From Argentina anserina (Eukaryota > Streptophyta > Magnoliopsida > Rosales > Rosaceae), in the NCBI RefSeq assembly GCF_933775445.1, contig NC_065874.1:24746501-24810500 (forward strand): a stretch of 64,000 nt of DNA. The letters run 5' to 3'. The notes beneath the pieces were generated by a model that worked only from the letters and a program-made list of their open reading frames with translations, was not told the origin of the DNA and made no database searches. Shown one piece after another: positions 34,161 through 44,861 of the stretch. Position 1 is the first letter of the stretch. Every line of letters begins with the position of its first letter. The position numbers and the translations under genes are program-made.

Positions 34161-35599
34161 AAAAGGTTTCCCACATCTCCCTATATTTATTTATTTATAA
34201 GTGGCGTGAGACAGGTAAGTAGTAGAGGAGTACTGTGTGACATATATGATGCTAACCTGGACTTGTTTTAACTAATACAGGGATAGATCGATTAAGTGTG
34301 TGAAGTGGTAGTGTACCAAAATTAGTGATTAAGATGGTCTTTCTTTGTATCTTTATATCCTACGTCTGTACGTATTAACGAAAGATACATTTGCAAATGA
34401 ATATAATCAGCAGAATAATATTGGCTGCAAACTAGGTATAGCTCGATCGATTTCCTGATTTTTAAACACCGTCTCAGTTGTCAAGATAGTTGTGTGCACC
34501 ATGCATCCTGGCATGGACATTGTCAATTCGTCGGACTAAGCAAACCATTTGATTTGGTATACTTCTACAAGAGGATCATAATTCCTACAGGGGTGATTTC
34601 ACGTATCAAAACAAATTAGATGGATCGATGCAAGAATTATCTGCTGTTGCCATGCCCCGTATATATTCTGGTGTTCTAGAGGATTTAAAGCTTTTTAGAT
34701 TAAAACACGAGTGTAAATACGAAGGACCCGAGGTACCGGTTAATTTTCAGGCTCCTATTAAATCTGGGACACAGTTGTCGTCAAGAAACCTAGTAATTCT
34801 TTTATTGTTCAAATTTTCTGTAAAGATTGGATACCCTCGAACCCTTACTCACTGGAAAGTTCTAGTATGAAGTCTCAGCAGAAAAGAAGAGTACAGCATA
34901 CAACTGCTATATAATTCGTTTGATCAAACCGTTTATCGAACAACCTCACGGAACAGAACTCGTTACCATGCTAAAAAGCCTTCTGCAGAAAGAAACAGAT
35001 GTGGACAAGCTTTGACGGTGCCAAATAACTAACTGGTGAAGTAATGAATGCATGGCACTAGAGTATAGAAACTGCAAGCAACATACACTGAGAACGACTT
35101 TGGTTTTGTATTAGTAGTGAAAAGTCGTATGTTTGGGTGTGGGAATTTGTAAGTTGTAACTGATTAAACTGTAATTACTCATGCACATACAAAATAACAT
35201 CAATATAAGTCTGCGAGTACAACTTTTGATAGTTTGAGTTTTACTCGAGTGATCGTTTATCTCAATCTGTATTTTTTCCTAGAAAAGTCTATGTCTAAGC
35301 GTGAGAAACCCCAACTTTGTTTCTTCATTTTCTTGTGTGACATTGTAAGAAAGAATGTTGGCTTATTATATATACTGGTAGAGTTTTGATATCTTAAGCT
35401 TTCATGTCCGATGTTTCTGTCTAATAGTAAGAGCAGGGAAGAAGAAAAGTGGCTTGATTTCGTCCAACCACAACGACATGCAATAAAGGACATTATGCCA
35501 AACTCCAACCTTAAATTAGGCTGTTGCTTCCCAACTCAACTCTACTCAGTACTCACTGAAATTGTGAGTTTACTATACCTGCCTCGTGACTTGTCTTCT
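34161..35599. other. Intergenic region
   Basis: Nothing assignable. The stretch 35481-35519 and 35578-35596 matches diverged sequence at 19038-19076 and 19181-19199 in the same order. Confidence 0.45.
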
Positions 35600-35609
35600 A
35601 TGCTAATAA
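35600..35609. repeat. Target-site duplication, left copy (ATGCTAATAA)
   Basis: Perfect 10-bp match to 36679-36688. Confidence 0.95.
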
Positions 35610-36678
35610 GAGTTTTTTTCACCAACAGTCCCTCAATTCTGGTGTACCTACCAATGTGATACCTCAACTCTTAATCGTACCAATGTGATACCCAGACTCT
35701 AGTATTGCTATCATTGAAGTACTTCCGTTAGTTTTTTTAAACTTTTCCATTATCTTGGTGACGTGACAGGTACGTGAGACCCACAAAGAGGGTTAAAAGA
35801 CAAAATTAACCTCATCTGAGAGGAGCAATGTTTTTCCCGCCCTTTACCTTGAGAAAGACACCCAACAATTCCAATTTTGGCGCTAATTTTCACTCCTTAC
35901 TCCTTAATTTGTGTCTAATATCTAAACTAAAGAACTACCGCCAACCAGTCGACCACAATCTGATAAAACCTAGATCAATCTCATTTTCTATTTTTACCCT
36001 AGCACTTGTTAAACTAACAGAATAAATATATAAATTTATATGGAACATCTCATTTCCACAATCTCATAAGAATATAGAAACACATAACTTAACGAAATTC
36101 AACTACATGTACAATTAGTTCTTACAAGCAAAAATCATGGCAGATCAACATAAAAGGTGGCAACTAATGGTACTTAAACATGTATTTGAATTTCGTTAAG
36201 TTATGTGTTTTTATATTCTTATGAGATTGTGGAAATGAGATGTTCCATATAAATTTATATATTTATTCTGTTAGTTTAACAAGTGCTAGGGTAAAAATAG
36301 AAAATGAGATTGATCTAGGTTTTATCAGATTGTGGTCGACTGGTTGGCGGTAGTTCTTTAGTTTAGATATTAGACACAAATTAAGGAGTAGAGAGGGAAA
36401 ATTGGCGCCAAAATTGGAATTGTTGGGTGTCTTTCTCAAGGTAAATGGCGGGAAAAACATTGCTCCTCTCAGATGAGGTTAATTTTGTCTTTTAACCCTC
36501 TTTGTGGGCCTCACGTACCTGCCACGTCACCAAGATAACGGAAAAGTTTAAAAAAACTAACGGAAGTACTTCAATGATAGCAATACTAGAGTCTGGGTAT
36601 CACATTGGTACGATTAAGAGTTGAGGTATCACATTGGTAGGTACACCAGAATTGAGGGACTGTTGGTGAAAAAAACTC
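35610..36678. mobile_element. Foldback Mutator-like element with 501-bp inverted arms
   Basis: Left arm 35610-36110 and right arm 36178-36678 are reverse complements over 501 bp with only a handful of mismatches (for example GTGAGACCC against GTGAGGCCC). They enclose a 67-bp loop (36111-36177). A perfect 10-bp target duplication flanks the element. Very long TIRs with 9-11-bp duplications are the Mutator (MULE) pattern. No transposase is encoded. Each arm holds the same 65-codon frame starting MFFPPFTLRKTPNNSNFGAN, once per strand; this is a by-product of the duplication. High arm identity suggests a young insertion. Confidence 0.95.
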
Positions 36679-36688
36679 ATGCTAATAA
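36679..36688. repeat. Target-site duplication, right copy (ATGCTAATAA)
   Basis: Partner of 35600-35609. Confidence 0.95.
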
Positions 36689-39600
36689 TGAAGACCTGAG
36701 GATTTTATATTTTCTATCATAGTATTATGTTCGTCGGTTATGTTTTTTTTTTTGGCAAAAAAAGAAAAGGAATGGGATTTTAGTTTCATGTGATTTAGGT
36801 GTGTTTTGTTAGACACGCATATACCAGAATAGTGGCAGGAATTGCACCACCAGCAAGTGTTGACTTCAAAATACTGGCGATAATCAGGTTGCCTCTTGGT
36901 TAGTTTTAAACAGATGATGCAAGTTTCATCAACATCACAACTTGATGCTTGAAAATTGAGCTTGCATGCCGTGCCACTTTGATGTTTCTAAAGTCCTGTG
37001 ATGATCCCATTGTTGTAAGTTGTAACTATACGGTCCATACCACCATGAGAAGACATACCAATTATTTTGGTAGAGACCAAAAACAATGACTAAAAGATAA
37101 CCCTTCCGTGAGTTCCCTGACTAGTTGTGTCACTCTCAGATTGCATTCTGAAATAATGATCATACACTATCAATTTATCCAATTGCACACCAAGTTCGCA
37201 CAATGATCAGTAGTGCAATTTATCCAATGGCATGAAGAAAAGCTATTGGCCAAATATTTGATAGTAATAACATAATAGGTGAACACTTTGATAAAGTTCA
37301 AATTTCTGGAGTACCAGTGATTGCTTGGATATTTAGCTGTATGTATTTTTAGTGTAGAACATCCTCGGTTTACTTCCCCAATCATGTGACCCCAATCCGT
37401 GGGCAAGTATTTTACCCGAGTTGATTGTGTTAGCTTTGGATATCACCATCTATATTTTGGCACCCAAGCTATTTGTTTTCAGTGGTAGTTAAGGATAAAA
37501 GCTTGGGGGAGGAAGTCTTCCATATCCCTACAGAAAGCATAAGGGCTCAATGCCAGACTTCCAAACTAGGCTCTTTCGTCTAATTCATCTAACTCCCAGC
37601 AGTATATTGTGTACTGCACCTGCCTCAATGGCAATGCAATGAAACTGAAATTTATTGAGGTAAAATTATTCCATAAACGTAACTACCAATGTCCATAGTA
37701 TATATTACATTACACCCTCAATAGATCAAAGCTCTATATGAGATTTTTTTTGCAACAGAAGCAGCCAATTCAACATGCCAAACTGCTTTCGATGAAGAAA
37801 CATTATTCTCACACTGGAGTCAAACCAACCACACCTGCACACAAAATTATTGAATTAGAAGTTGAAGAAATTAAGGATATCATGTCCCACCCGAAAATTC
37901 CATACATATGCGGCAGTTCTTGCAGGGGAACATGATCAAATTAACTTGAACCAAATGGGATAACTTATTTCATTTATTGAAATTATGTATTACATAATGG
38001 TAGCACCAAAACGTAATGTATGATACACAACAAAAGCATGATCAAGTTTAACTATATGTTGTTTTAATTCATTGAAATTATGTATTACAGAACGGTAGCA
38101 CCAAAATGTTATCTATGATACACACAAAAGCATGATTTTGATTTGACAAATTTAACCATGTTATATATCCAACATGAATCAAAAGTATACCTAAAAGTTT
38201 AAAGGTTAATCACCCTAGAAAAACTGAACCATGAACCGATGCAAAAAATGCATCTTAAGTGAACCATCTGGAGGACACAAAACAAAAGAAAGACGCCAGC
38301 TGATCTAAATGATTATCTCTAATTCTTATTTCACTATCATCTGATCCATTGTCAACATGATAATAACTCTTAAGCCCACTTATGTTATAAATTAACTTCC
38401 TCATACTTGGTATGTGCCTCTGGAAAATTGTACTCAGTTACAGCTCACAAAAGAAAAGCATGGAGCCAAACTCAAATTTCAGTTAGTTATCCAAGTAGAA
38501 TTAAGGTGATGGGCCAGGGCATGGAGACACATTATATGTATAGGAGGTGGAAAAAGGAATGACTAGGAATCAGTGGATTTCTGGTCGAGTGAGGAGCCAC
38601 AAAGGTCAATAACTTTTAGATATTATTTTCCTCCTGGCATTGTTAAATGGTGTTGGGACTAAAGTAAGGGTTGAACTGGTTCTAGGATTGAAGAAATGTC
38701 CAAAGCACAAGCATTGCTAGATTCAATTGGCCACCTTAAACCTGGAATGAGGTTCATCACCCTCCTTAGGTGCCTTTAAAATGACAAATTGGTGCATATG
38801 CATGTGTCATTTTGTCCCTTTCCCCCAGTCCTTTCTCATCAGTAGCAATGTCGTCTGCAACATGGGGTTCTTTCATTTGGTTCAGCTCAGTACAGCTTTT
38901 CGCAAAAAAGTGTTCTTTAATCCTTAATGACAACATCATGGCTAAACCTGTTAAAGTTTTTCAACAAAGGAAATGGAAAAGGAGAGCTCCTAATCATTCA
39001 TTTTCCATAGGGCTTGATTAATGAATTTAGAAGCTTGTAAGGAAAGCTGAGTCTGATCCTAGAAGTCTCTTACGCTTTGCGTTACTTTCGAATTTCTGAT
39101 TGTGTTTTCAGATTTCATTACAGTAGGAGTTAAAAGTCGTCCTTTATTAGGTCTTTAGGTTTGGATATATAAGAGCCCTAATGAGCCCCTAATGGTAGTT
39201 AATATCAGTTATCTGCACTTGTATATTTGAGTGTAGGTGTCGATTGGCTGAATATGTTATGTTGAAAAAGAATTATCGGAGTATTATCTGAGTTTTCCTG
39301 TGATGGGATCAAGGTGAGAAACCTGGGAGAGATTCCTAAATCAAAGTGTTCTGGGTAGCCCTAGACAAAATGAGAAGCCTATATTAAGGTGAGAAATCTG
39401 GGAGTGAATCCTTTTTTCTAAACATTGTGTGTTCATCCTCAAAAAATTAAAGTTTTTTGAACCTGGTGTCTATGCAGTGAGTGTGCTGCATCAATCCTCT
39501 CTTCAGGTTGTGCAACTGAGGCCTGGTCTGAATAGCAACTTAATCTGAATATCATGCTAGGCATGGCATGCTGATATTGCTCATGTTGGCCAATTGAGAA

Positions 39601-40768
39601 CCTCTTGGATTTCATTGGGTTGCAACAGCAACTCATCTCTTTCTCAATTTGTGATCAAACCCAAATAGGTACTCCAATGCAGGTAACATGGTAATACCTA
39701 AGATATGGTGTCAATTGCCAAATATAATAATGTAGGCAACCCATTAAGGTGTATAGGGTGAATTTTAAAGTCATAATCTTTGGGGAACGGGGAGGGGGAA
39801 GGAAGAGGAAAGGGAATTCCATGATTACACAAGGGTTCTTGAAATCACACCACAATTTTTCAGAAATTTCTTGAGAAGTTGAAATAAATCATACTAGAAC
39901 ACAAAACATTAAATGACCCATTCATGGCTTCATGTATCGCTAGTCTAAACATCGATCACTGACATTGTCTAGCAGAAACAATTAGAGGTTTTAAATTGAT
40001 CCTGGTTTTTTTACTGATTTTTTTGTACATCTGTATATTTCCAGATTAATAGGAAGGGAGCTTAATCGGAATGAAATGAATCATAATTTTTCCGGAGGAG
40101 CCCGCATGCAAGAAGGAAGTTTGAGCTTTGAAGGCAGACTTGACAGAAAAAAAGGCCAATAGGAGAGGGGCCCAAAGAGAATATGTAGAAATTAAAACAT
40201 AACCCAATACAAAGAACATGCACCTAAATTTAAACATCTACATATTAGTGTAATACACAGAATATATACAGCAACCGAAAGACTCCAAAAATACTAATTG
40301 ATTATATACTTTTCTAAATCTTATTTATCTATCATCTCATTGTCAACATGAAACAAGAAACAAGTCATCTAGTTTTAGATATTCATATCGAGTGACAAAT
40401 GTGAAACTCGAATGACCTTCAAGCAAATCCAATTACTTTTTTTGTCCGTCAACTATTGTTCATTGATTCTAGGTCACTTAATTGCTAGTATAACTCTCTC
40501 CTCATTGAAAGGTTGTGGATAATATAGCTCTAGTACTCTAGTACATATGCTATGCCAGCCTAGCAAGAAAAGGAAGGGAAAGGTGTTTGATTACTGTGCA
40601 CAAGTCAAGCAGGCTTTCGTAGTAATGTTTACGATAAGATACAAGTATTAGACATCGTCACTACTATCGATCTTAAACATTTACATTATGGATTACTTTT
40701 GCCAAATTCATGTATGCCCACATGAGGCTGCTGATTGGATGTAATTTATAACAATATATATATATATA
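36689..40768. other. Intergenic region without recognised genes
   Basis: Only short frames. Two near-identical ~75-bp blocks (around 37975-38030 and 38065-38125, sharing TTCATT-GAAATTATGTATTACA and GGTAGCACCAAAA-G-TAT) form a small direct duplication. A minus-strand block at 39445-39636 (MSCCCNPMKSKRFSIGQHEQ...) has a protein-like look but no family assignment and no neighbouring exons I could join. Confidence 0.4.
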
Positions 40769-41177
40769 CATGCCTTCTTGGCTGTAGAGGTCCGCATCAA
40801 TCGTTTTGTGCAGATTTCCATTTTTGCACCACTTTTCGATCGAATTTTCTCATCTCCACCGTCTAGTATCTAGATAATATTGTGTAAATCATCTCTGCAA
40901 AATTTAAGCCAATTTGGTATTCGCTAAGGCCCTTAAAATTGCGTTTTTCTGTTATAAACATGAACGGTTAAAGTTTGACAAAATTCAGTTGGTCCATTTG
41001 TTTTCCCAGCTTCAGGGCCTTAACGATTACCAAATTGGCTGAAATTTTGCAAAAATGATGTACACAATATTATCTAGATGCTAAACGGTGGAGATGAGAA
41101 ATTTGATCGAAAAGTTGTGCAAAAATGGAAATCCGCACCAAAATCATTGGTGTGGACCTCCTCACCTGAGAAAATCC
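40769..41177. mobile_element. Foldback MITE, same family as 58025-58434
   Basis: Arms of about 150 bp are diverged reverse complements: the left arm contains CTCATCTCCACCGTCTAGTA and TCTAGATAATATTGTGTA, the right arm their complements. The centre includes TAAACATGAACGGTTAAAG. It aligns almost end to end with the copy at 58025-58434. Target duplication is not clear because the left flank is a TA run and the right flank a TG run. Confidence 0.85.
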
Positions 41178-41794
41178 CTATGTGTGTGTGTATCAAAATT
41201 CCAAGATTGTAAATAATTTAAAACACGACCAAATTCGCTGAACTTGTAATACATACCAATCCAAGAAAACACCGACCCAAATGAATATTGACTAATATCT
41301 ACTATTATACAATTCATACGCTTGATTGAGTTATGTTTTAAAGTTGTTGGATGATAATCAAATCATGTGATTACGAAAGGCACAAGAGGATACAATCACA
41401 CTTTTGTTTTAAGGATACAATAACACATTTTAAGTGAGAGGACTTTTTTTTTTTTAACTCTTTCCTTTTGTAAAAGCTAGTGCTGTTTTTCCTAGGGGAA
41501 TAGAGTGCAGTGCATCGTCTCTATTGAACAATAAAACTACAGACCACAGACAAACTTATACTTTCCATAGAAATTAAAAGAATAATCTAAACTTCACAAA
41601 GAAACATCAAGGCTATCTTAGTTGCCATAATTTAGTTTTTTCTTAACTTGCAAAGAACTCATATATACAGTACTCTGTAGCTTTAGTCTCTGAACTTAAG
41701 CACGATTTCAGAACAAGTCCCAAAACCAGAGTAATAAATGGCAATAGTAGGAAGGCCAAACATGGTCCCAAGGAGTAAACCTTGGCCGGAGACT
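41178..41794. other. Non-coding DNA left of the gag-protease copia element
   Basis: No gene seen. If the copia insertion is removed, this DNA is directly continuous with 44320 onward, so it is 3' flank (or conceivably last-intron/UTR) of the superoxide dismutase gene. I searched it on the minus strand for the expected V-V-G-L-T-P C-terminus and did not find it. Confidence 0.5.
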
Positions 41795-41799
41795 AACAG
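41795..41799. repeat. Target-site duplication, left copy (AACAG)
   Basis: Identical to 44315-44319. Confidence 0.93.
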
Positions 41800-42291
41800 T
41801 GTTGGGTTTTCCAGCCCATGTGTTTTTCCTAAGATAGTTTCTTAGAGTATGGTGTTCCGGTAAGGATATGGAATCTTTATTGATGATGATTTACTTGTAG
41901 AAGGAAGAGGCTTTACAACCTACCACTATTAGGAATATGATTCATATTTGGTGAGGAAATATGTTTGTCCTTATGGCTATATAAGGATGGGTTATGCTCT
42001 AGGTTTAGGCATCACATAGATAAAGAGCAAACTGTGTTTCATTCTCGGTTAGATGGTGAGAGAGGGCAGAGAGGAGAAATATAGGAAGAGAAGAGTATTC
42101 GTTTTCTTAGTCTTTCTTGTGTACCCATTATTAATATAGTGGAAGTGTGTTTCTGTCCGGTGGATGTATGCAAAGTTATTTGCTGAACCACCTTAAATCT
42201 GTGTTCTTGTGTTCTTTTCTTTGTGGTTGTTTCTCTTGGTTTGCTGTGCTTGTTCTGTTTCTCTGACTAACTTGTTGACCGATTCACTACA
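41800..42291 (+). repeat. 5' LTR of the gag-protease copia element
   Basis: Starts TGTTGGGTTTTCCAGCCC and ends GATTCACTACA. A TATATAAGG TATA-box-like word at about 41979-41987 could drive the element. Confidence 0.93.
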
Positions 42292-42345
42292 AGTGGTATC
42301 AGAGCCTGGTTGAAGGTTGGGTTCGGCTGAATCAGTGTTGTCAGA

Positions 42346-42915
42346 ATGGATGATGATGTGAAAGGCACAATGATCAAACTCACCCACAAGAATTGGGTGA
42401 CGTGGAAGCCAAGAATGGAGGATATCCTGTATTGTAGGGATATGCATAAGGCCATAGAGGGTGTGGCTGCAAAGCCAACCAATATGACTGATGAGAAGTG
42501 GCGAAAGTTGCACCGGAAAGCAGTTGGTACGATAAGACAATTGGTTGATGATAGCGTCTTTCACCATGTGTCAAAAAAAACTGATGCGGAAGAACTCTGG
42601 AAGATATTGAAGTCTCTTTGAGAAGAAGACCGCTGCGAAGAAAGCATTCCTTATTAAAGAGATGGTCAACATGAAGTTTGATGACGATACTAGTGTAGCT
42701 GTGCACTTGAACAATTTCTAGAATGTGACCAACCAGTTGTCGACAATGGGTATGAAGATTGATGATGAGCTACTCGCATTGCTGCTGCTAGGAACTTTGC
42801 CGGATAGTTGGGAAACTTTCATGGTGACCTTGAGTAATTATGCGTCTAATGGTGTATTGTCTATGGATACCGTTAAATATACCATGCTTAACGAATAACA
42901 AAGAAGAAAAAGTGT
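42346..42915 (+). pseudogene. gag of the gag-protease copia element, broken
   Basis: The first frame (42346-42621) reads MDDDVKGTMIKLTHKNWVTW..., with the W-x-W motif of copia gag (NW-x-TW) and W-x3-H in KWRKLHRKAV. A one-base shift near 42616 moves the frame to KKTAAKKAFLIKEMVNMKFD and later LLGTLPDSWETF, the typical copia gag core (L-x-LP-x-SW). Stops interrupt at about 42719 and 42896. So gag is complete in content but broken by one frameshift and two stops. Confidence 0.9.
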
Positions 42916-42949
42916 TGACACAGACAATGAGCACGCAAGAGCCTTTTAT

Positions 42950-43741
42950 GTGAAGGGTAAAGGCAAGAATTCGAGTCAAAAGTTTAGTGGTGATTGTCAC
43001 TATTGTGGCGAGAAGGGCCACATGAAGCGGATGTGTCAAAAGTGGAAACAAAACAAAAAGAAAAGCAAGTACCAAGATGAAGATAATGGTTATTCTGCTT
43101 GTGTTTCGAATGAGCTTCTTACTTTACAAGAATGTCTATATGTGGGTGACAAATGTCATGATTGGTTCGTGGATACGGGTGCAAGTTGTCGTGTTAGTTC
43201 CAACTTAGAGCTCTTTTCTACATACAAGGCATGCGGCTTTGAGATGTTAAAGATGGGCAATACAAGCTACTCCAAGATTTCGGGAATAGGAGATATTTGC
43301 ATCGAGACTAATCTGGGTTACCATATGACATTGAAGGATGTGAGGCACGTTCCAAATCTACGTGTCAACATATTGTCTGCAAGTGCTCTTGACATGCAAG
43401 GTTTCCACCAGTTTATTGGTGATGGGAAGTGGAACCTTACGAATCGATCGTTTGACGTTGCTAGTGGAGAGTTTTGCCGTTCCTTGTACAAGACACATAA
43501 CTTGGTGTATACAGATGACTTGAGTGCAATGGGTGATACTTCTTCGGACATATGGCGTCAAGGTGACGACCATATAAGGAAGAAAGGCGTTCTGGAAAAG
43601 TGGTCTCAAATGTCCTTTTCCAATGGGTTTTCTAACCAGGGTGAAGATGGTCAAGAGTTGTTCCACCAACAGGGACATGGTGATGAGTTGTTCGATCAGG
43701 GGGAGCCTGATCAGGGGGAGATGCATGCTCCAACCACATAG
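42950..43741 (+). CDS. Zinc knuckle plus aspartic protease frame of the copia element (partial polyprotein)
   Basis: An open 263-codon frame. It has a CCHC zinc knuckle (C16, C19, H24, C29) that packages element RNA, and an aspartic protease with the active site DTGAS at residues 75-79, preceded by WFVD. The usual protease body follows (MGNTSYSKISGIGDI, LKDVRHVPNLRVNILSASALD). After about residue 190 it passes into IWRQGDDHIRKKGVLEKWSQ, the only trace of the pre-integrase domain, and then into a private Gln/Gly-rich tail with QGEDGQELFHQQGHGDELFD and a stop just before the polypurine tract. The ATG used is internal to the original polyprotein. Confidence 0.88.
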   Translation: MKGKGKNSSQKFSGDCHYCGEKGHMKRMCQKWKQNKKKSKYQDEDNGYSACVSNELLTLQECLYVGDKCHDWFVDTGASCRVSSNLELFSTYKACGFEMLKMGNTSYSKISGIGDICIETNLGYHMTLKDVRHVPNLRVNILSASALDMQGFHQFIGDGKWNLTNRSFDVASGEFCRSLYKTHNLVYTDDLSAMGDTSSDIWRQGDDHIRKKGVLEKWSQMSFSNGFSNQGEDGQELFHQQGHGDELFDQGEPDQGEMHAPTT

Positions 43742-43822
43742 TTCTGCATCAAGTCAGCTTGGGCGGACTCCCGGTGATGGAGTCGCGCCGGTGTACCTCC
43801 CTCATGGTTTGGAGGGGGAGAT

Positions 43823-44314
43823 TGTTGGGTTTTCCAGCCCATGTGTTTTTCCTAAGATGGTTTCTTAGAGTATGGTGTTCCGGTAAGGATATGGAATCTT
43901 TATTGATGATGGTTTACTTGTAGAAGGAGGGGGCTTTACAGCCTACCACTATTAGGAATAGGATTCCTATTTGGTGAGGAAACATGTTTGTCCTTATGGT
44001 TATATAAGGATGGGTTATGCTCTAGGTTTAGGCATCACATAGACAAAGAGCAAAATGTGTTTCATTCTCGGTTAGAGGGTGAGAGAGGGCAGAGAGGAGA
44101 AAGATAGGAAGAGAAGAGTATTCATTTTCTTAGTCTTTTTTGTGTACCCATTATTAATATAGTGGAAGTGTGCTTCTGTCCGGTGGATGTAGGTAAGGCT
44201 ATTTGCTGAACCACCTTAAATATGTGTTCTTGTGTTTTTTTCTTTGTGGTTGTTTCTCTTGGTTTGTTGTGTTTATTCTGTTTCTCTGACTAATTTGTTG
44301 ACCGATTCACTACA
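43823..44314 (+). repeat. 3' LTR of the gag-protease copia element
   Basis: Same length as the 5' LTR and bounded by the polypurine tract and the AACAG duplication. Confidence 0.95.
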
Positions 44315-44319
44315 AACAG
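44315..44319. repeat. Target-site duplication, right copy (AACAG)
   Basis: Partner of 41795-41799. Confidence 0.93.
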
Positions 44320-44861
44320 TTCCTATAAAGCCATCATTGAAATCAAAAATCTTCTATTATTCTTAATTGGCAAGCAGTTGTAGTCTAAGCTCTAAAAGCC
44401 TAATCCTTGAGTTACCCTTAACAGATGGGCTGCTAAACCTCTGTTATATGCTGTCCCTTCAAAGGGGTATCCGTTGTCTGCTTGCTTGTTGTATGTTGCC
44501 TTTTGTTTTAATAGAAAGCTGTTTGTTATAAATTAAAAATTAAAAAAAAAGTACAATCTTTTCTGCCAGTATACTGTATATCTAGTGCACTATTTCAGTT
44601 TAATAATCAAATTAAGCCTAAAGAACTACTGAAAATAATCAGGAATATGTATGACCAATTAACAGTGTTAACAGGGTCAAATCGTTTGACAACAACCCTA
44701 GTTTCCCTAATTAGAAAAGTTATTCCTCCAAATTATTAATGGTGTTACATCTCACAATTAGATAAAGAAACAGCCAAGTTGCCAAATGCTATTTTCAAAT
44801 AGGAAACAACACAAATGTACTTAAAAAATAGATAAATGCTAAAATAAAACTGCTTGCTTAC
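44320..44861. other. Last intron / 3' region of the SOD gene
   Basis: Follows the exon 7 donor (GTAAGC on the minus strand). One minus-strand acceptor (TTTTCAG at about 44629-44635) would add only three codons before a stop, giving C-V-V-L in place of C-G-V-V-G-L-T-P; I regard that as speculative. Nothing else resembling the C-terminus is visible. Confidence 0.4.

Larger units (their letters stand above)
41800..44314 (+). mobile_element. Non-autonomous Ty1/copia element encoding only gag and protease
   Basis: Full-length 492-bp LTRs (41800-42291 and 43823-44314) start TG and end CA. AACAG duplications flank them. The primer-binding site TGGTATCAGAGCC is at 42294-42306 (initiator Met tRNA type) and a polypurine tract GGAGGGGGAG at 43811-43820. 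The 1.5-kb interior holds gag, zinc knuckle and protease, then goes to the polypurine tract with no integrase, RT or RNase H. This is the plan of gag-only (TR-GAG-like) parasites that use enzymes of related copia elements in trans. LTRs differ at roughly 25-30 sites by eye. It sits immediately 3' of the superoxide dismutase gene, in the opposite orientation. Confidence 0.95.

Noticed and set aside
35828..36460. Two copies of a 65-codon frame (MFFPPFTLRK...) as a duplicated gene
   Set aside because: They are the two inverted arms of one foldback element; the frame is short and unrecognised.
40769..41177. A target duplication for the 40.8-kb MITE
   Set aside because: The flanks are TA- and TG-rich runs, so any match would be meaningless.
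44641..44710. Last SOD exon around GTTGTTGTCAAACG on the minus strand
   Set aside because: It lacks a usable acceptor in the right phase and does not give G-L-T-P-V in any frame.
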